Source: Stentor coeruleus
Taxonomy: Eukaryota > Ciliophora > Heterotrichea > Heterotrichida > Stentoridae
Direction of reading: 5' to 3'
Assembly (NCBI GenBank): GCA_001970955.1
Contig: MPUH01000762.1
Location: 1-36,092, forward strand
Length of the DNA stretch: 36,092 nucleotides
Below, piece by piece: positions 18,384 to 28,521 of the stretch. The position numbers were made by a program, and so were the translations under genes. Position 1 is the stretch's first letter. Each line of letters begins with the position of its first letter. The notes under the pieces were generated by a model. The model was not told the DNA's origin. It made no database searches and saw only the letters and a list, made by a program, of their open reading frames with translations.

Positions 18384-19078
18384 ATGTTTTAATATATAAA
18401 TATATTACTTATAGGTATTATAAAAAATATTTCAATTATATCTTATAAAGAAAATTAGTGTTTTTAATGATTTGACTTTCGTAGGGATAATTTTTTTAAT
18501 TGTCGGGAAATTAAGGGATGATTTAGTCCTAAGATTTGATGTCTTAAGTTATTTATGATTTAATATCAAAAATACATGCTTTTAAATAGACACTAAAAGT
18601 TAGGTAGAGGTACTATCGGAAAATAGTAAATTTTGATATCGAGTTCAACCATTAAATTATATATAAAAAGTATTAGATAAAAGCTCATTATCATAATAAA
18701 ACCAAATATCCCTACCTATTTTCCAAAAAACAATCTCCCCATATCCAATCTAAATCTTCTTTTAGCATCCCCAGCCAAATAAACTCAAATAATTTATTTT
18801 CAAATTCTTATTACACACATTCCCAAACTAAAAACCCAAAATTATTACCTCAACATCACTCACCCATTTATCATCATTAAAAATTCATCACCAAACCTTT
18901 TTCTAAAACCCAATCATCTCTTTTTTATTATCCATTTATAACCCAGCTTTTATTACAACCCATCTCTAATTCAATAAATCATAGAAATAAAAAAAGTATA
19001 CCCAAACCCACAAATTTCTTCAATCATTATCCAATCACATTCAATACTCCAGCATTCTATCATCCCTTCTAAATAAAT
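18384..19078. other. Spacer, no gene seen
   Basis: About 700 bp. The left third contains G (for example 18471-18540), and from about 18700 to 19078 the plus strand is C-rich and nearly G-free: 18841-18900 has 18 C and no G. This is the upstream flank of the next plus-strand gene. Confidence 0.5.
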
Positions 19079-19540
19079 ATGCTTGGTAGGAATCTCATAA
19101 GACTATTTGCTGAAGTGGTAAAATCCGAAGGTTTAGTCGTTCGCATGCATTCTCCAACCTGGACAATCTTCCACAATTCCACTGAGGTTGAGACAATAAT
19201 CTTTGAATCCTTAGATGGTGGCCGAGGTATTGTCAATAGTCAATTTATGGTCTTCCAAACAACATTAAACCCAGGTGTTATTGAAATTCATCTAAAAGGT
19301 GGGGCCATAAAGAAAATTATTCATATAGGTGGGGTGTTACAAAAGAATACAGACAACTCAGTAGATTGTGCATTATTCGAAGCTTTTACGAAAGAAGACA
19401 TTGACTGGGAGTCATTGAAAAAAAGTGATTGTTTTTCTCAAGAGCCAGTTGGAGATTCTTCTACTGAAGGAGACTATTTAAGAAAACTTGGCCATAGTTT
19501 ACGAGACGATATAGTAAACAGTTCCGCTAGTCTAAGCTAA
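19079..19540 (+). CDS. Mitochondrial ATP synthase F1 delta-like subunit (bacterial epsilon homologue)
   Basis: A 153-residue protein. The N-terminus MLGRNLIRLFAEV is Arg-containing, hydrophobic and acid-free up to residue 11, which suits a mitochondrial presequence. The following segment has the order of the F1 delta/epsilon beta-sandwich: a V-R-M-H-S-P-T first strand, a GGRGIVNSQFMVFQTTLNPG stretch in place of the usual GxFGVLPxHxPxxxxLxPG, then VIEIHLKGG...KKIIHIGGVLQKNTDNSVD, matching the ...KYFVSGGxxxxNxDSSV pattern, and AFTKEDID matching EAxxxEDID. This subunit is part of the central stalk of ATP synthase. The match is divergent but follows the whole domain. The C-terminal helical part is short. 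It ends 3 bp from the converging bromodomain gene. Confidence 0.65.
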   Translation: MLGRNLIRLFAEVVKSEGLVVRMHSPTWTIFHNSTEVETIIFESLDGGRGIVNSQFMVFQTTLNPGVIEIHLKGGAIKKIIHIGGVLQKNTDNSVDCALFEAFTKEDIDWESLKKSDCFSQEPVGDSSTEGDYLRKLGHSLRDDIVNSSASLS

Positions 19541-19543
19541 CTA

Positions 19544-20314
19544 TTAGTAATACTCCATTTCATCATAATAATTTTTCTTGGATCTCTTCTCAGGAAGGTT
19601 ATTCTGTCTGTCCATCTGATACTGTTTCTTAATAACCGAAGGGTTTCTTTGTCTATTAGCATGTAAAGATGCCTGATAAGACAATTTAATAAACTTTTCC
19701 AACTCCCTACATGTCCTAACAGGCAACTTGTGAATATTTAATTGGAAACTTCTTGTCAAAGCTTTTTTCCCATATGCTATAGCGTGAACTTTTTTCAATT
19801 GATCAGGGTTCATGCGTTTAAGATTTGCGGCTAAGAGCTTTTTTTCATGAAGGGTCATTGGTTTGTTCATATAATCTTTAAATTCAGCCTTGTCTTGAGG
19901 CATTTTTTTCAGTTCATTCCCTGGACAAAATTGTAAATTATCGTATTCACGAAAAAGCTTTTCAAAATATGTTGCCATTTCAAGGGTTATATAGAACATA
20001 TCACTTTCGCTTACGTTGTACGTGAAAGAATTTAACCAAATCCTCCTAACATCAGTTGCAAATTGTAAAGAGCTTTGATAAACACCTGATTTTAGGTTGC
20101 GTTCAATAGTTGAAAGGTCTATTGGGTCAAGAATTACTTCGAGGTAATCAGGAAGATTTAGGGCCACAGGATCAACTGGCTGGAGGAATGGGCCTGCGAG
20201 ACTGTGTTTTTTGACGTTTTGTAAGAGTTCGTAGCATTTTTGAGCTGCTTTGCCCCCAGCTTTTAGGCCCCAGTCACGATCTGTCCATTCTGAGTTTTGC
20301 TTTGTTGAGACCAT
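19544..20314 (-). CDS. BET-like protein with one bromodomain and a NET domain
   Basis: A 256-residue chromatin protein. A bromodomain spans about 25-125. It contains GPFLQPVDPVALNLPDY (the P-F-x-x-P-V-D-P-x-x-x-x-x-x-D-Y core), an IDLSTIERNLKSGVY segment matching MDLxTIxxxLxxxxY, and the acetyl-lysine-contacting N100 in FTYN. A NET domain follows at about 152-212 (MTLHEKKLLAANLKRMNPDQ, then the VHAI and CRELEKFI regions). This arrangement is that of BET proteins, which read acetylated histones and recruit transcription factors. Only one bromodomain is present, as in plant GTE proteins, whereas animal and fungal BETs have two. The tail is basic. It is probably nuclear. The start ATG is at 20314. 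The stop codon is 3 bp from that of the converging gene. Confidence 0.88.
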   Translation of the reverse strand: MVSTKQNSEWTDRDWGLKAGGKAAQKCYELLQNVKKHSLAGPFLQPVDPVALNLPDYLEVILDPIDLSTIERNLKSGVYQSSLQFATDVRRIWLNSFTYNVSESDMFYITLEMATYFEKLFREYDNLQFCPGNELKKMPQDKAEFKDYMNKPMTLHEKKLLAANLKRMNPDQLKKVHAIAYGKKALTRSFQLNIHKLPVRTCRELEKFIKLSYQASLHANRQRNPSVIKKQYQMDRQNNLPEKRSKKNYYDEMEYY

Positions 20315-21928
20315 AAGGAAATTATTAGGGAATATTAAGTTGCTTAGGTTAAGGGTTTTTATTATTTGATTGTCAGGGTTATTTATAGTTTTTTTTTGGG
20401 GAATGTTTGAAGGTTTTGGCGGAGTGTTTTTTTTTAGGAAAAAATTATGGGTTTTGAAGGGTGGAAGATTTGGTTTCGGATTTTTTGCAGTTTAATATAG
20501 GATTTATGGTAATTTTTTATGATGTGATTATTGATAAGATTTTTTTTGCAGGTTTTTTAGATTTTATATAAGGTTTTATTGAGACTGATTAAAGGTTGTT
20601 TATAGGAAATGCGGTTTTTTGATGATTTTTTTTTGATATGATATTTTTGTATAATAGAGATTTAGTATATTGTGGAGTATTAGGAACTAGGGTTATATGA
20701 GGTTTATAAAAACTTGTTATGAATTGATTCATTTTTTTAGGATGTGGATAAGTCTTTGAAAATCTGTTTAAGAGAAGATATCATGATTATTTTTTTATAT
20801 CTTAAAACCTAGGTCGTTTGTATTAAAATATGTACTAAATTGATATTTAGTTTTTAATAATAAAACCATAATTCTAAAATTACTTTGATTTGTCATTGAT
20901 AAATTATTTTAATTGTATGAAGTCGCAATTCGGCATGATGCTGATATAATAACAAGGAATTTTTTGGAATAAAAAAAAAATAAGATAAAGAAGTTTAGAA
21001 TAATTATAACTATAGAAAAGATGATATCAAATATTTAGTTTATGTACTTTAAATGCAAAACCATCCTATAGTAAAACTTATTGAAAAACTAGGTAAAAGC
21101 ATTTTTCATATCGCATTTAGACTTGATACTCTATAAATGGTTCAAAGTATTTTCAGGATATGTGAAGTTTCGAAATTAGAAAAATTTTCTGGATTTATTT
21201 AAAACTTAAAGAGAAAGATGAGGATATTGGAAAACTTACAACTAGGATAATAAAAAAAATTATTGGATATTTTTAATAAATAAGGAAAGAATAAGTTAGA
21301 ATGGATGGTGTTATAAGTTAGGGAGGGTTTTTGGATAGTAGGTTTTGAAAGTTTTTATTGTATTATTTTATATAGTATGATTTAAAAATGATGTTTTTTG
21401 TGTTTATAGGATTTTGTGTAAATTTTTTAATATGTTTATAGTGGTATTAACCGATTTATATATTTCCTTATTGAAACATAAAATACAATTATCACAAATA
21501 ACTAAAAAAAAATTCCTTATCTAAGCATTCCAAAACTGAATTATAAAAGTTCCTCAACACAATCAAACCTTAACTCTTTTTATAATCTCAATAAAAAACA
21601 ACTTTCTTATCCAAAACTTTACTAAAATCACCAAAACCCATCTTCATCCCTATCCTAAAACCTGAATATTCTTTCCCAAACTCATTAAACCTACATCCTA
21701 CTCTAATTCTCATAATCCATAACCAAACCTAAAAATTCCTTGCTAAAAAAAGCCATATCTTCCTCATCTTAAAAAATCAATAAAACGCCTTAATCCAAAA
21801 AAATTTTTTTTTTTCAAACTTTTCCCTAAACCTTTTCTCCATCACCCACAAAGCCTACCCCAATGATCCTCAACACCTAAATCCTCCTCTTCACCCACTA
21901 ATAAAACAATCAAATCCAAACATTTCCC
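20315..21928. other. Long divergent spacer
   Basis: About 1.6 kb between divergent genes. From 20315 to about 20720 the plus strand is G-rich (20341-20400 has 15 G and 2 C), the upstream flank of the bromodomain gene. From about 21480 to 21928 it is C-rich and G-poor, the upstream flank of the Myb gene. A coding-like remnant lies at 21053-21202: two consecutive plus-strand ORFs of 27 and 21 codons in one frame, separated only by a TAA. No RNA gene is recognised. Confidence 0.45.
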
Positions 21929-22621
21929 ATGGTAATAAAAATTCAAAAAATGACTAAAAAAAGGACCAAAAATACAAAAAAAGAATCCTCAGGACAGAAG
22001 CGCCGACCATGGACTCCAAAAGAAGATGCGGCAATCCGTGGCCTTGTAAGTGAAAATGGGGTCAAACAATGGACACTTATCGCTGAAAACCTATACAAAA
22101 AGTACAACATTACAGGCCGTTCAGGAAAACAATGCCGTGAACGATGGCATAACCATTTAAATTCAGGGATAATAAAACAACCATGGGCCCTTGAAGAAGA
22201 ATATACTCTATTCCTCAATCATCAAAAAATAGGTAACAAATGGGCTGAAATTTCTCATGAGATTCCCGGGCGTACAGACAATTCAATAAAAAACCACTTT
22301 TATTCGACAGTTAGAAAATATTATAGGAAACTATATGGTAAAGAAGGAACATCAGAGGACTTGAAGAATAATTTAAAACAAATTACAGACTCAGTTCTTG
22401 ACAATTTAAATAGTGAGCGGCAAAATTTGATTAATGAGGAAAAATTAACATCGGACTCGATTGAAGATACACAGATTTTCCCTGATTTTTCTGATATGAT
22501 AATTACGGGACAACATATTAAAATGTCTCAGGACTGGGCGTATCAGGATTTAAGTTTTGACATGGACCAAGAAGTACTTATTTACCCGATTTCTCCTTAT
22601 GACAACTCACAGTTTTTTTAA
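21929..22621 (+). CDS. R2R3 Myb DNA-binding protein
   Basis: A 230-residue protein with two Myb repeats. The first (about 25-78) has W28, W48 and W73, with GRSGKQCRERWHNHL as the recognition-helix signature. The second (about 80-130) has W86, W105 and F124 in the third aromatic position, with GRTDNSIKNHFYSTVRK. This GRTDNxIKNHxxS form is diagnostic of R2R3 Myb factors, which bind DNA and control transcription; animal c-Myb and plant Mybs share it. Basic residues precede the repeats (about 4-27) and may drive nuclear import. The C-terminal 100 residues are acidic and unstructured, a possible activation region. An alternative start at M8 (21950) cannot be excluded. The stop is TAA. Confidence 0.93.
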   Translation: MVIKIQKMTKKRTKNTKKESSGQKRRPWTPKEDAAIRGLVSENGVKQWTLIAENLYKKYNITGRSGKQCRERWHNHLNSGIIKQPWALEEEYTLFLNHQKIGNKWAEISHEIPGRTDNSIKNHFYSTVRKYYRKLYGKEGTSEDLKNNLKQITDSVLDNLNSERQNLINEEKLTSDSIEDTQIFPDFSDMIITGQHIKMSQDWAYQDLSFDMDQEVLIYPISPYDNSQFF

Positions 22622-24654
22622 TGATCTAATATCTTTAATATTATGATAGAGGTGAGGATTGTGGGGTTTGGTTTTGGATTTTGGATTTTTTTTTTTATGG
22701 TTTTTGAGAAGTAGAGATGATTTTTGTTTGAGTATAAGATGTGATTGTATAAGATTTAAGGTTTAGATTTTAGGATGGTTTTGATTGATACTAGTAAGCT
22801 AGTGTTGGAGAAAACTTTTTGGATTGTGGTTTGGTTATTGGGGGAAATGAATTAGTTGATGCGTATTTGACACTTAGAGAATATAAAATATTGATTATTA
22901 CTCTTGATGAAGGTTATGATTTGCTTTTTATAGGTGATGTTTATGAGACACTATGATTTTGGATAGTCCAAACCTAGAAATATTGATGAATATAGAACTA
23001 TGCAGAACTATTGTATTTATATATGTAATTTTGTGTATAAGATATAATAATTTTGAAAATGCTTGGATTTCAGCTTGTTCGGAAAGATTTTTTAAGTTAT
23101 GGAAATGCTTTTAGAATATAGAGATAATAGTTTTTATTTCAGTTTAATTGTATTTGTATTTTATCATAGACAAATTTAACTGTTACTGGACATAAAGATA
23201 AACGAATTAGGTTTTTTAATCTGAGTTTAATAATTGTATTAAAACATAGTGTGATATACTGATTCGTTTACTAACCTGGATATTTATAACATAGGTTTTA
23301 ATATAGTCAGCACTGAGCATCATAGAAGTTTGAGATAATTGGCTTGAGAAATTCTATTGCTTGCAATGAGATCACTTTGAATCTGAAAAATATGATGAAA
23401 AACTTTTTTTCTGTAAGTTTCCACCTAAGTCAAGTTTTTTTTTTCCATTAGAGGTTCTGATAGTCTTATCAAAATTCTTGATGCCAATAATAAATAAAAG
23501 AGTTTGATGCTTAATATTTATTATGAGAGTGCTAGAAATTGAATCTGATGTTTTTGTATTTTACTATGATTTTAAAATTGTTTTATGTACTATGCTACAT
23601 ATTTTATTTAATATTTCTGTTAAAAACTCTGAGGAATACATGCCTTACTAGCTAGTTTTTGATATATCAGAAGTTAGGGAGATAAATTCATAAAGCGAAT
23701 ATTTTTTTTATTTTTTATTTTAGATTTTACATGAAATAACTATGTCTCACTTGTAAAGATAAACAAAAATTTTTACTGGGGATGATAACTAAGTGAAAAC
23801 CTAACCCTCAGCAACAAGGGTTCTGATATAAATTTTAATGATGGAACATAAAGGCTAAGTTTCAAAAGTATAAAGTAGAGTAATTTAATTTATAAAATAT
23901 TTGGGCTAGGCTATAGAAGGAGATAAAGATAAAGGAGGGTTATATTTACACAATATTCGCTTAAAATTTAGGTAGAAGCATGTCTGAAGAGTTAATCATT
24001 TTGTATTTCCATAGTTGTTTATTCCTTCATCAAAAAAGATTATCATAAACACTTTTTATGTATCAAGTTCCCTTCTGATTTCTAGTGACATCTTTATTTT
24101 CCTGTACAGAATAAAAAATTGGTTGGATTTCTTTTGATAAGGATTGAAATTATCAAATGCTTAGTTTTGGCTTGGTTCAGAAGTTTTTTAAGATGAAACA
24201 GTCAAAGTTTAAAAAAAATTCGCATTATTGAATTTGTGTACCTTCTAAATATATTGCCAATTTTTTTATTATTTCTAATGCATATTAAAACAATAACAAT
24301 CCTTTTCTAAAGGTAGGGAAAAATAAACTAGCCTAACCATTTCATATTGAAAATCCAGGTTTATGACACAAAATCTTCCTAATAAACACCCATTTTAATG
24401 CAAAAAACATACAATTTACATACTCTCTACTACTATAAACCTTTTAAAAAACTTATTTTCTCACACTTTCTACTAAAAAAATCTAATTACCCATCACAAA
24501 TCCCCACATCTAATTTCTAGGACCTATTTTCCAATCCTCAATTCCAAATCCTCAAATACTTTACCTCAAACTCTATTACTAATTCCCTAATAATTATCTA
24601 AAAGCTTAAAACTCAACACAATTTTAATGGTTTTCAAAATAAAGCAAATAACAA
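22622..24654. other. Longest gene-free spacer, with coding-like remnants
   Basis: About 2 kb. The start (22622-22790) is G-rich and C-poor: 22681-22740 has 14 G and no C. The end (24350-24654) is C-rich: 24541-24600 has 16 C and no G. Between these flanks are three open plus-strand stretches: 22798-22956 (52 codons, no ATG start), 23326-23451 (41 codons) and 23523-23651 (42 codons from an ATG). They may be pieces of a decayed gene. A 6-bp hairpin (23803-23822) is also present. No complete gene is supported. Confidence 0.45.
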
Positions 24655-26229
24655 ATGGCAAATTATAAAAAACCAGCCAAGCTCGTCCCTTTGAATTTCT
24701 ATAGCCCTTATCAAACTTATCGAGAAAATCGTAGGCTTATCTCAAGAGATAGGAACGTCTTATCTAACAAGTTTTATGGAAGTCCAGAAACTACAAGAGA
24801 GACATCAGTGCCTTTATTAAACACTTGTGTAAGAAGTTTTATGTGGATGTACAGGTCGCCAGGTCATAGAATAACAAGTTTTCATGAAGAACATGCTTTA
24901 GGTAAAGATAGACATGTTAAACTCAAACCTTTACCAAAAGTGCCAGGGATCCCAATTCCAAATGGCCAAAAACAGGTTTTAACCAGAAAACCTACTATTT
25001 CTATGCACAGAATTGAAGAATTAGATTTGAAGAATAGTATTATGACTGAGTCGATTTTAAAAGGAAATTTAACTTTGACTTCAGGTATGATTATTAAAGG
25101 TAAGGAAAGTTTGATGATCCCTTTTAAAGATTTGAAAGATTTTTTGTTTGTCCCTGAAGGTGAGCTTGTTTATAATTTATCATTATCTTTATCATCTGAT
25201 AGTTTTGGTTGGAGATTAGGTAAAGGATTATATTCGAATTATTCGGATGTAGTTGATGATTTTGCTTCCCCATTTTACTTGCCTAGTATGCAGATTTCAT
25301 TTTTTTTAGTTAAAAGCAAGGCGGTATATGGACGACAATTAGGTAAGATTATTAAAGATTTTGAATGCAAAGGGCTTACAATGAAACTATTTAGGTATCT
25401 TAATGGAAACACTCCTGATATTTTAATGGCTTGGGAAGGTTGTGAGGCAAAAATAGTCACAAAAAAAATTGCAGATTCCTTTGAAACTGGTTTTTTCCAA
25501 TTCCTCAGCTTAGAAGAAGCTAAAAAGCACTTTACCGAAGAAGATAAGCTACTTTTAGATGATTATATCCTTCCTAGTATTACTTTTAATCATAAAAATC
25601 AATACTACAAATTTATCTACCCAAAAGTTATGTACTCAGCTAACAACAAAATCTACCCTGTTCCTTTAGGTCTTCTAAAACAAATGATAGAAAAAAACTT
25701 TACAGGTTGGGCTGAAACATGGACAAAACGCTTTGATTATATATTTCCTCTTAGAAGAGCAGGTCAAGAAACTTGTACTCTTAAATCAAATATTAACTTT
25801 AAAGATCAACCATGCGTCCTAACTCTAAACTCATATGAATTAGCAATTTCTAATAATGAACTTGAAGCATCTTTTGCATTCAAAATCAGCGACCTTGAGT
25901 ATATTTTCAAGCATTTAGGTCCAGATCTTATACCTTCATTAGCCCAACAAGCTAAACTTATACAAAAACAAAAAAAAAACCGTTTGGTATGGGATTTATC
26001 TATAGAAATCCATAATTTACCCTTAACAAAAGGTGAAACTCCTTCAACGTATTCGGTAAAAATTGATAAAAAAACATTTAAGTGCCTTTTTACAACACCT
26101 TGGGTAGAACTTTATAAACCACATACTGGAGAAACACTTAAACATCCCCTTTCTAATTCAGAAATATCGAAAATTATAGAAAATGATTTTGGTGATTGGG
26201 AAAAACTTGTCCTTAAGCTTTTTACTTAA
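24655..26229 (+). CDS. Unrecognised 524-residue protein with internal repeats
   Basis: A complete 524-residue protein that I cannot place in a family. The first 125 residues are basic and Pro-containing (NFYSPYQTYRENRR, MYRSPGHRITSF). The rest alternates beta-like and charged stretches. Two segments resemble each other: one at about 317-366 (a tyrosine-rich strand, FIYPKV, then IYPVPLGLLKQMIEKNFTGW) and one at about 467-520 (FTTPWVELYKPHTGE, then KHPLSNSEISKIIENDFGDW). Both end in an IIE-(N/D)F-x-(G/D)W-type helix, suggesting a repeated domain of about 100-150 residues. There is no signal peptide or membrane segment. The ATG at 24655 follows a long G-free leader and the stop is TAA. It converges on AP-4 mu with 149 bp between them. 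Confidence 0.75.
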   Translation: MANYKKPAKLVPLNFYSPYQTYRENRRLISRDRNVLSNKFYGSPETTRETSVPLLNTCVRSFMWMYRSPGHRITSFHEEHALGKDRHVKLKPLPKVPGIPIPNGQKQVLTRKPTISMHRIEELDLKNSIMTESILKGNLTLTSGMIIKGKESLMIPFKDLKDFLFVPEGELVYNLSLSLSSDSFGWRLGKGLYSNYSDVVDDFASPFYLPSMQISFFLVKSKAVYGRQLGKIIKDFECKGLTMKLFRYLNGNTPDILMAWEGCEAKIVTKKIADSFETGFFQFLSLEEAKKHFTEEDKLLLDDYILPSITFNHKNQYYKFIYPKVMYSANNKIYPVPLGLLKQMIEKNFTGWAETWTKRFDYIFPLRRAGQETCTLKSNINFKDQPCVLTLNSYELAISNNELEASFAFKISDLEYIFKHLGPDLIPSLAQQAKLIQKQKKNRLVWDLSIEIHNLPLTKGETPSTYSVKIDKKTFKCLFTTPWVELYKPHTGETLKHPLSNSEISKIIENDFGDWEKLVLKLFT

Positions 26230-26378
26230 TAATTTTATTATAAAAAATGATGTTATTGAGGATATTGATTAAAATTATTGTAAAAAAAAACCTAAAAAAA
26301 AGTCATTAAATTTCTATCTAAAATACCATCTAATAAGTATCATCAGCCTAAAAAAAATAAATAAATACCTAATTAATA

Positions 26379-27653
26379 CTAAACCCTACAAACATAAGAA
26401 CTAGACTGAGTAATATACCTTACCCAGCGGTATGGGTTTGAATTTCCTTGCCCAGCAATTCTCAAATACTTAATCTGTAGTTTTGACACGTTATACATAG
26501 ATATTTCAAATTGCATTGATATCTGATTAATCTCTTTAACCGTAGCAGGTGAGCTTAAACTAGCTTTAGTTTTCAAAGACAATTCCGTACTTCCCATGAA
26601 TTTCTCTATTTTCCATTCAACAGTTTTATCTGATTCTTTATATTCAGTAGTTTGTCCAACTGATTTTTTCGGTAGTTCAAAACACACATTATTTGCTGAT
26701 CTTGGCATATTAAACTTAACAATAACATTAGTCGCATGAAGTTTATCTGGAAATAAACTTTTAACTTTAAGACTAAAATCAAGTTTATATTGATTAAGCT
26801 CTTCCATATATGGGAATATTCTAAAAGGGACTTGATAATCACCTTTAATTCTATAATTCATAACAACAAATTCTCCATCTGGTGGACTGATAATTAAAAT
26901 TCTTGAGTCTTTAAATTCATTAGTATTAACACATTCATGGAAATTAAAATCATCTAATCCAAGGTTTCCATATGCATTTGTTTTATCTATAACCAAATCA
27001 TCATTAAGGGCTAGTTGTAATTGTGGGTTATTACGTAAAAAACTTTTCATTTGTATACACCCATCAAGTGATGAGTTCATTATATATCCATTAGCATTAA
27101 AAAGGACTGTGAGTTTTTCTAAAACATCAACAAAAATCTCGTTTTTAGACTTTTTGTTTGTCACTGGTCTTTGGACTGCAGTACATGGGACTGAATTTGC
27201 AAAGAAAGATGGCTTTAGAGAAAATGGGGAATTGTCAATTACTATTGGTTCATTGACTATATATGGACGAACTTGCTCTGTTGATGTTGATTGAGAATGC
27301 CCATAATCAATCATTTCATCTATAAGCTCATAGACAAGGACAAAGTTTTTTCTAAGGCTTTCTTCTGATAACACGCCACAGTAGTCTTTGATGACTCGGA
27401 TCAGATTGAGAATCATTTCGAAAATGTAGGAAGGGGAGATGTTTTCTGTGGTTGTCCCTACAAAAAACAAACCATTACGTTTGACGTATATAAAATTCAC
27501 CCCTTCTACAGAGAAAATTGGAGGTGGTTCGCCGTCCCAAAGCTTGAACTTGCGGAAAAACACCTCGTTTGTCCCTTTGACTAAGTCTCCACGGAAATCC
27601 CTTGTTATGATAATATCGCCTCTTGCTGACAACACAAAAAGTTGCGATAGCAT
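26379..27653 (-). CDS. AP4M1: AP-4 adaptor complex mu subunit
   Basis: A 424-residue medium chain of a clathrin-type adaptor complex. A longin-like domain (about 1-140) starts with SQLFVLSARGDIIITRDFRG and contains the SPSYIFEMILNLIRVIKDYC and RKNFVLVYELIDEMIDYGHS blocks shared by all mu subunits. TTSTE-type sequence (QSTSTEQVRPYIVNEPIVID) follows. The mu homology domain (about 165-424) would bind cargo YxxPhi-type signals. The C-terminus, LQIKYLRIAGQGNSNPYRWV then RYITQSSSYVCRV, matches the NPYRWVRYxTQxxSYVxRI ending of AP-4 mu and differs from the endings of AP-1 and AP-2 mu. AP-4 works at the trans-Golgi network, in a non-clathrin coat. The other AP-4 subunits are not in this window. The start ATG is at 27653 and the stop TAA. 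Confidence 0.9.
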   Translation of the reverse strand: MLSQLFVLSARGDIIITRDFRGDLVKGTNEVFFRKFKLWDGEPPPIFSVEGVNFIYVKRNGLFFVGTTTENISPSYIFEMILNLIRVIKDYCGVLSEESLRKNFVLVYELIDEMIDYGHSQSTSTEQVRPYIVNEPIVIDNSPFSLKPSFFANSVPCTAVQRPVTNKKSKNEIFVDVLEKLTVLFNANGYIMNSSLDGCIQMKSFLRNNPQLQLALNDDLVIDKTNAYGNLGLDDFNFHECVNTNEFKDSRILIISPPDGEFVVMNYRIKGDYQVPFRIFPYMEELNQYKLDFSLKVKSLFPDKLHATNVIVKFNMPRSANNVCFELPKKSVGQTTEYKESDKTVEWKIEKFMGSTELSLKTKASLSSPATVKEINQISMQFEISMYNVSKLQIKYLRIAGQGNSNPYRWVRYITQSSSYVCRV

Positions 27654-28521
27654 ATCAATATATAATTTTATAATGGTTAATTTGTATTAGATGATAATAT
27701 TGAAATTATTAAAGGAAATCAGGTATAGAATATATTCAGCAGTATAGGGAGATTAGCTTTAGGGATGATTTTTTGTAGAAATATAAGTGATATGATTATG
27801 GGTAATATTTATAACAAAGTGTTGAAATATAGGATTGCTTATCTATAATGTTGCAATTATTGGAATAAAGCATAGAAACATAAATTTGAGAACTTTAGTT
27901 TGAAGTACTTCATTGCTAGGAAAATCTTTTATTTTATTTTCTGTAAATCAAACAAAGCTTTTAAGGATAAGTTGTTTGTGAAAGAGATTAATATAAAAAA
28001 TATGTTTTGGTTTGGATATGTAAAAAGTAGAGTTTTTTAATAGATTTTTAGTTAGGTTTTAACTTATGAGGTTGGTTGAGAATATTTTTTAGAGATTATT
28101 ACAAAACTTTGCACAATTTGTAAATTATTTTATTTTATAAAGATTTGTGAATGTTATATTAAAAGACTTTAGATTATTAAAATTTGTGTTAGTTTGAAAT
28201 ACAAAATTTTGATTCATAATTGCATTAAAGGTAATTTTATCTTATAAATGTTTTTTTGGGATATTAGTATAATAATAATTAAATTATAGCAATCATAAAA
28301 ATCAATACTAAAAACTAATACATAAATATGCTTAATAAAAGTAAAAAATTTACAAATTTAGCAACAACCTCTGGTACTTTTTTTATAATCCCAAATATTA
28401 TCATAATATAAACATTCTAAACTATATTATTTTTAAATCTTATATTAATCCTTTAATTCGCATAACAAAATTTCCATCTTATACAAAAATATCCATAAAA
28501 ACTTTTATACAATCCTATTAT
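27654..28521. other. Spacer between two minus-strand genes
   Basis: About 870 bp with no gene seen. The left part (27660-28260) has G and few C on the plus strand, the upstream flank of AP-4 mu. The right part (28280-28521) is C-containing and G-poor, the downstream flank of the RING gene. The switch is near 28270. Confidence 0.5.

Noticed and set aside
23782..23826. C/D-box snoRNA-like segment with a 6-bp hairpin (AACCCT/AGGGTT)
   Set aside because: The C box is imperfect (ATGATAA), there is no terminal stem, and an internal hairpin is atypical. Chance is likely.
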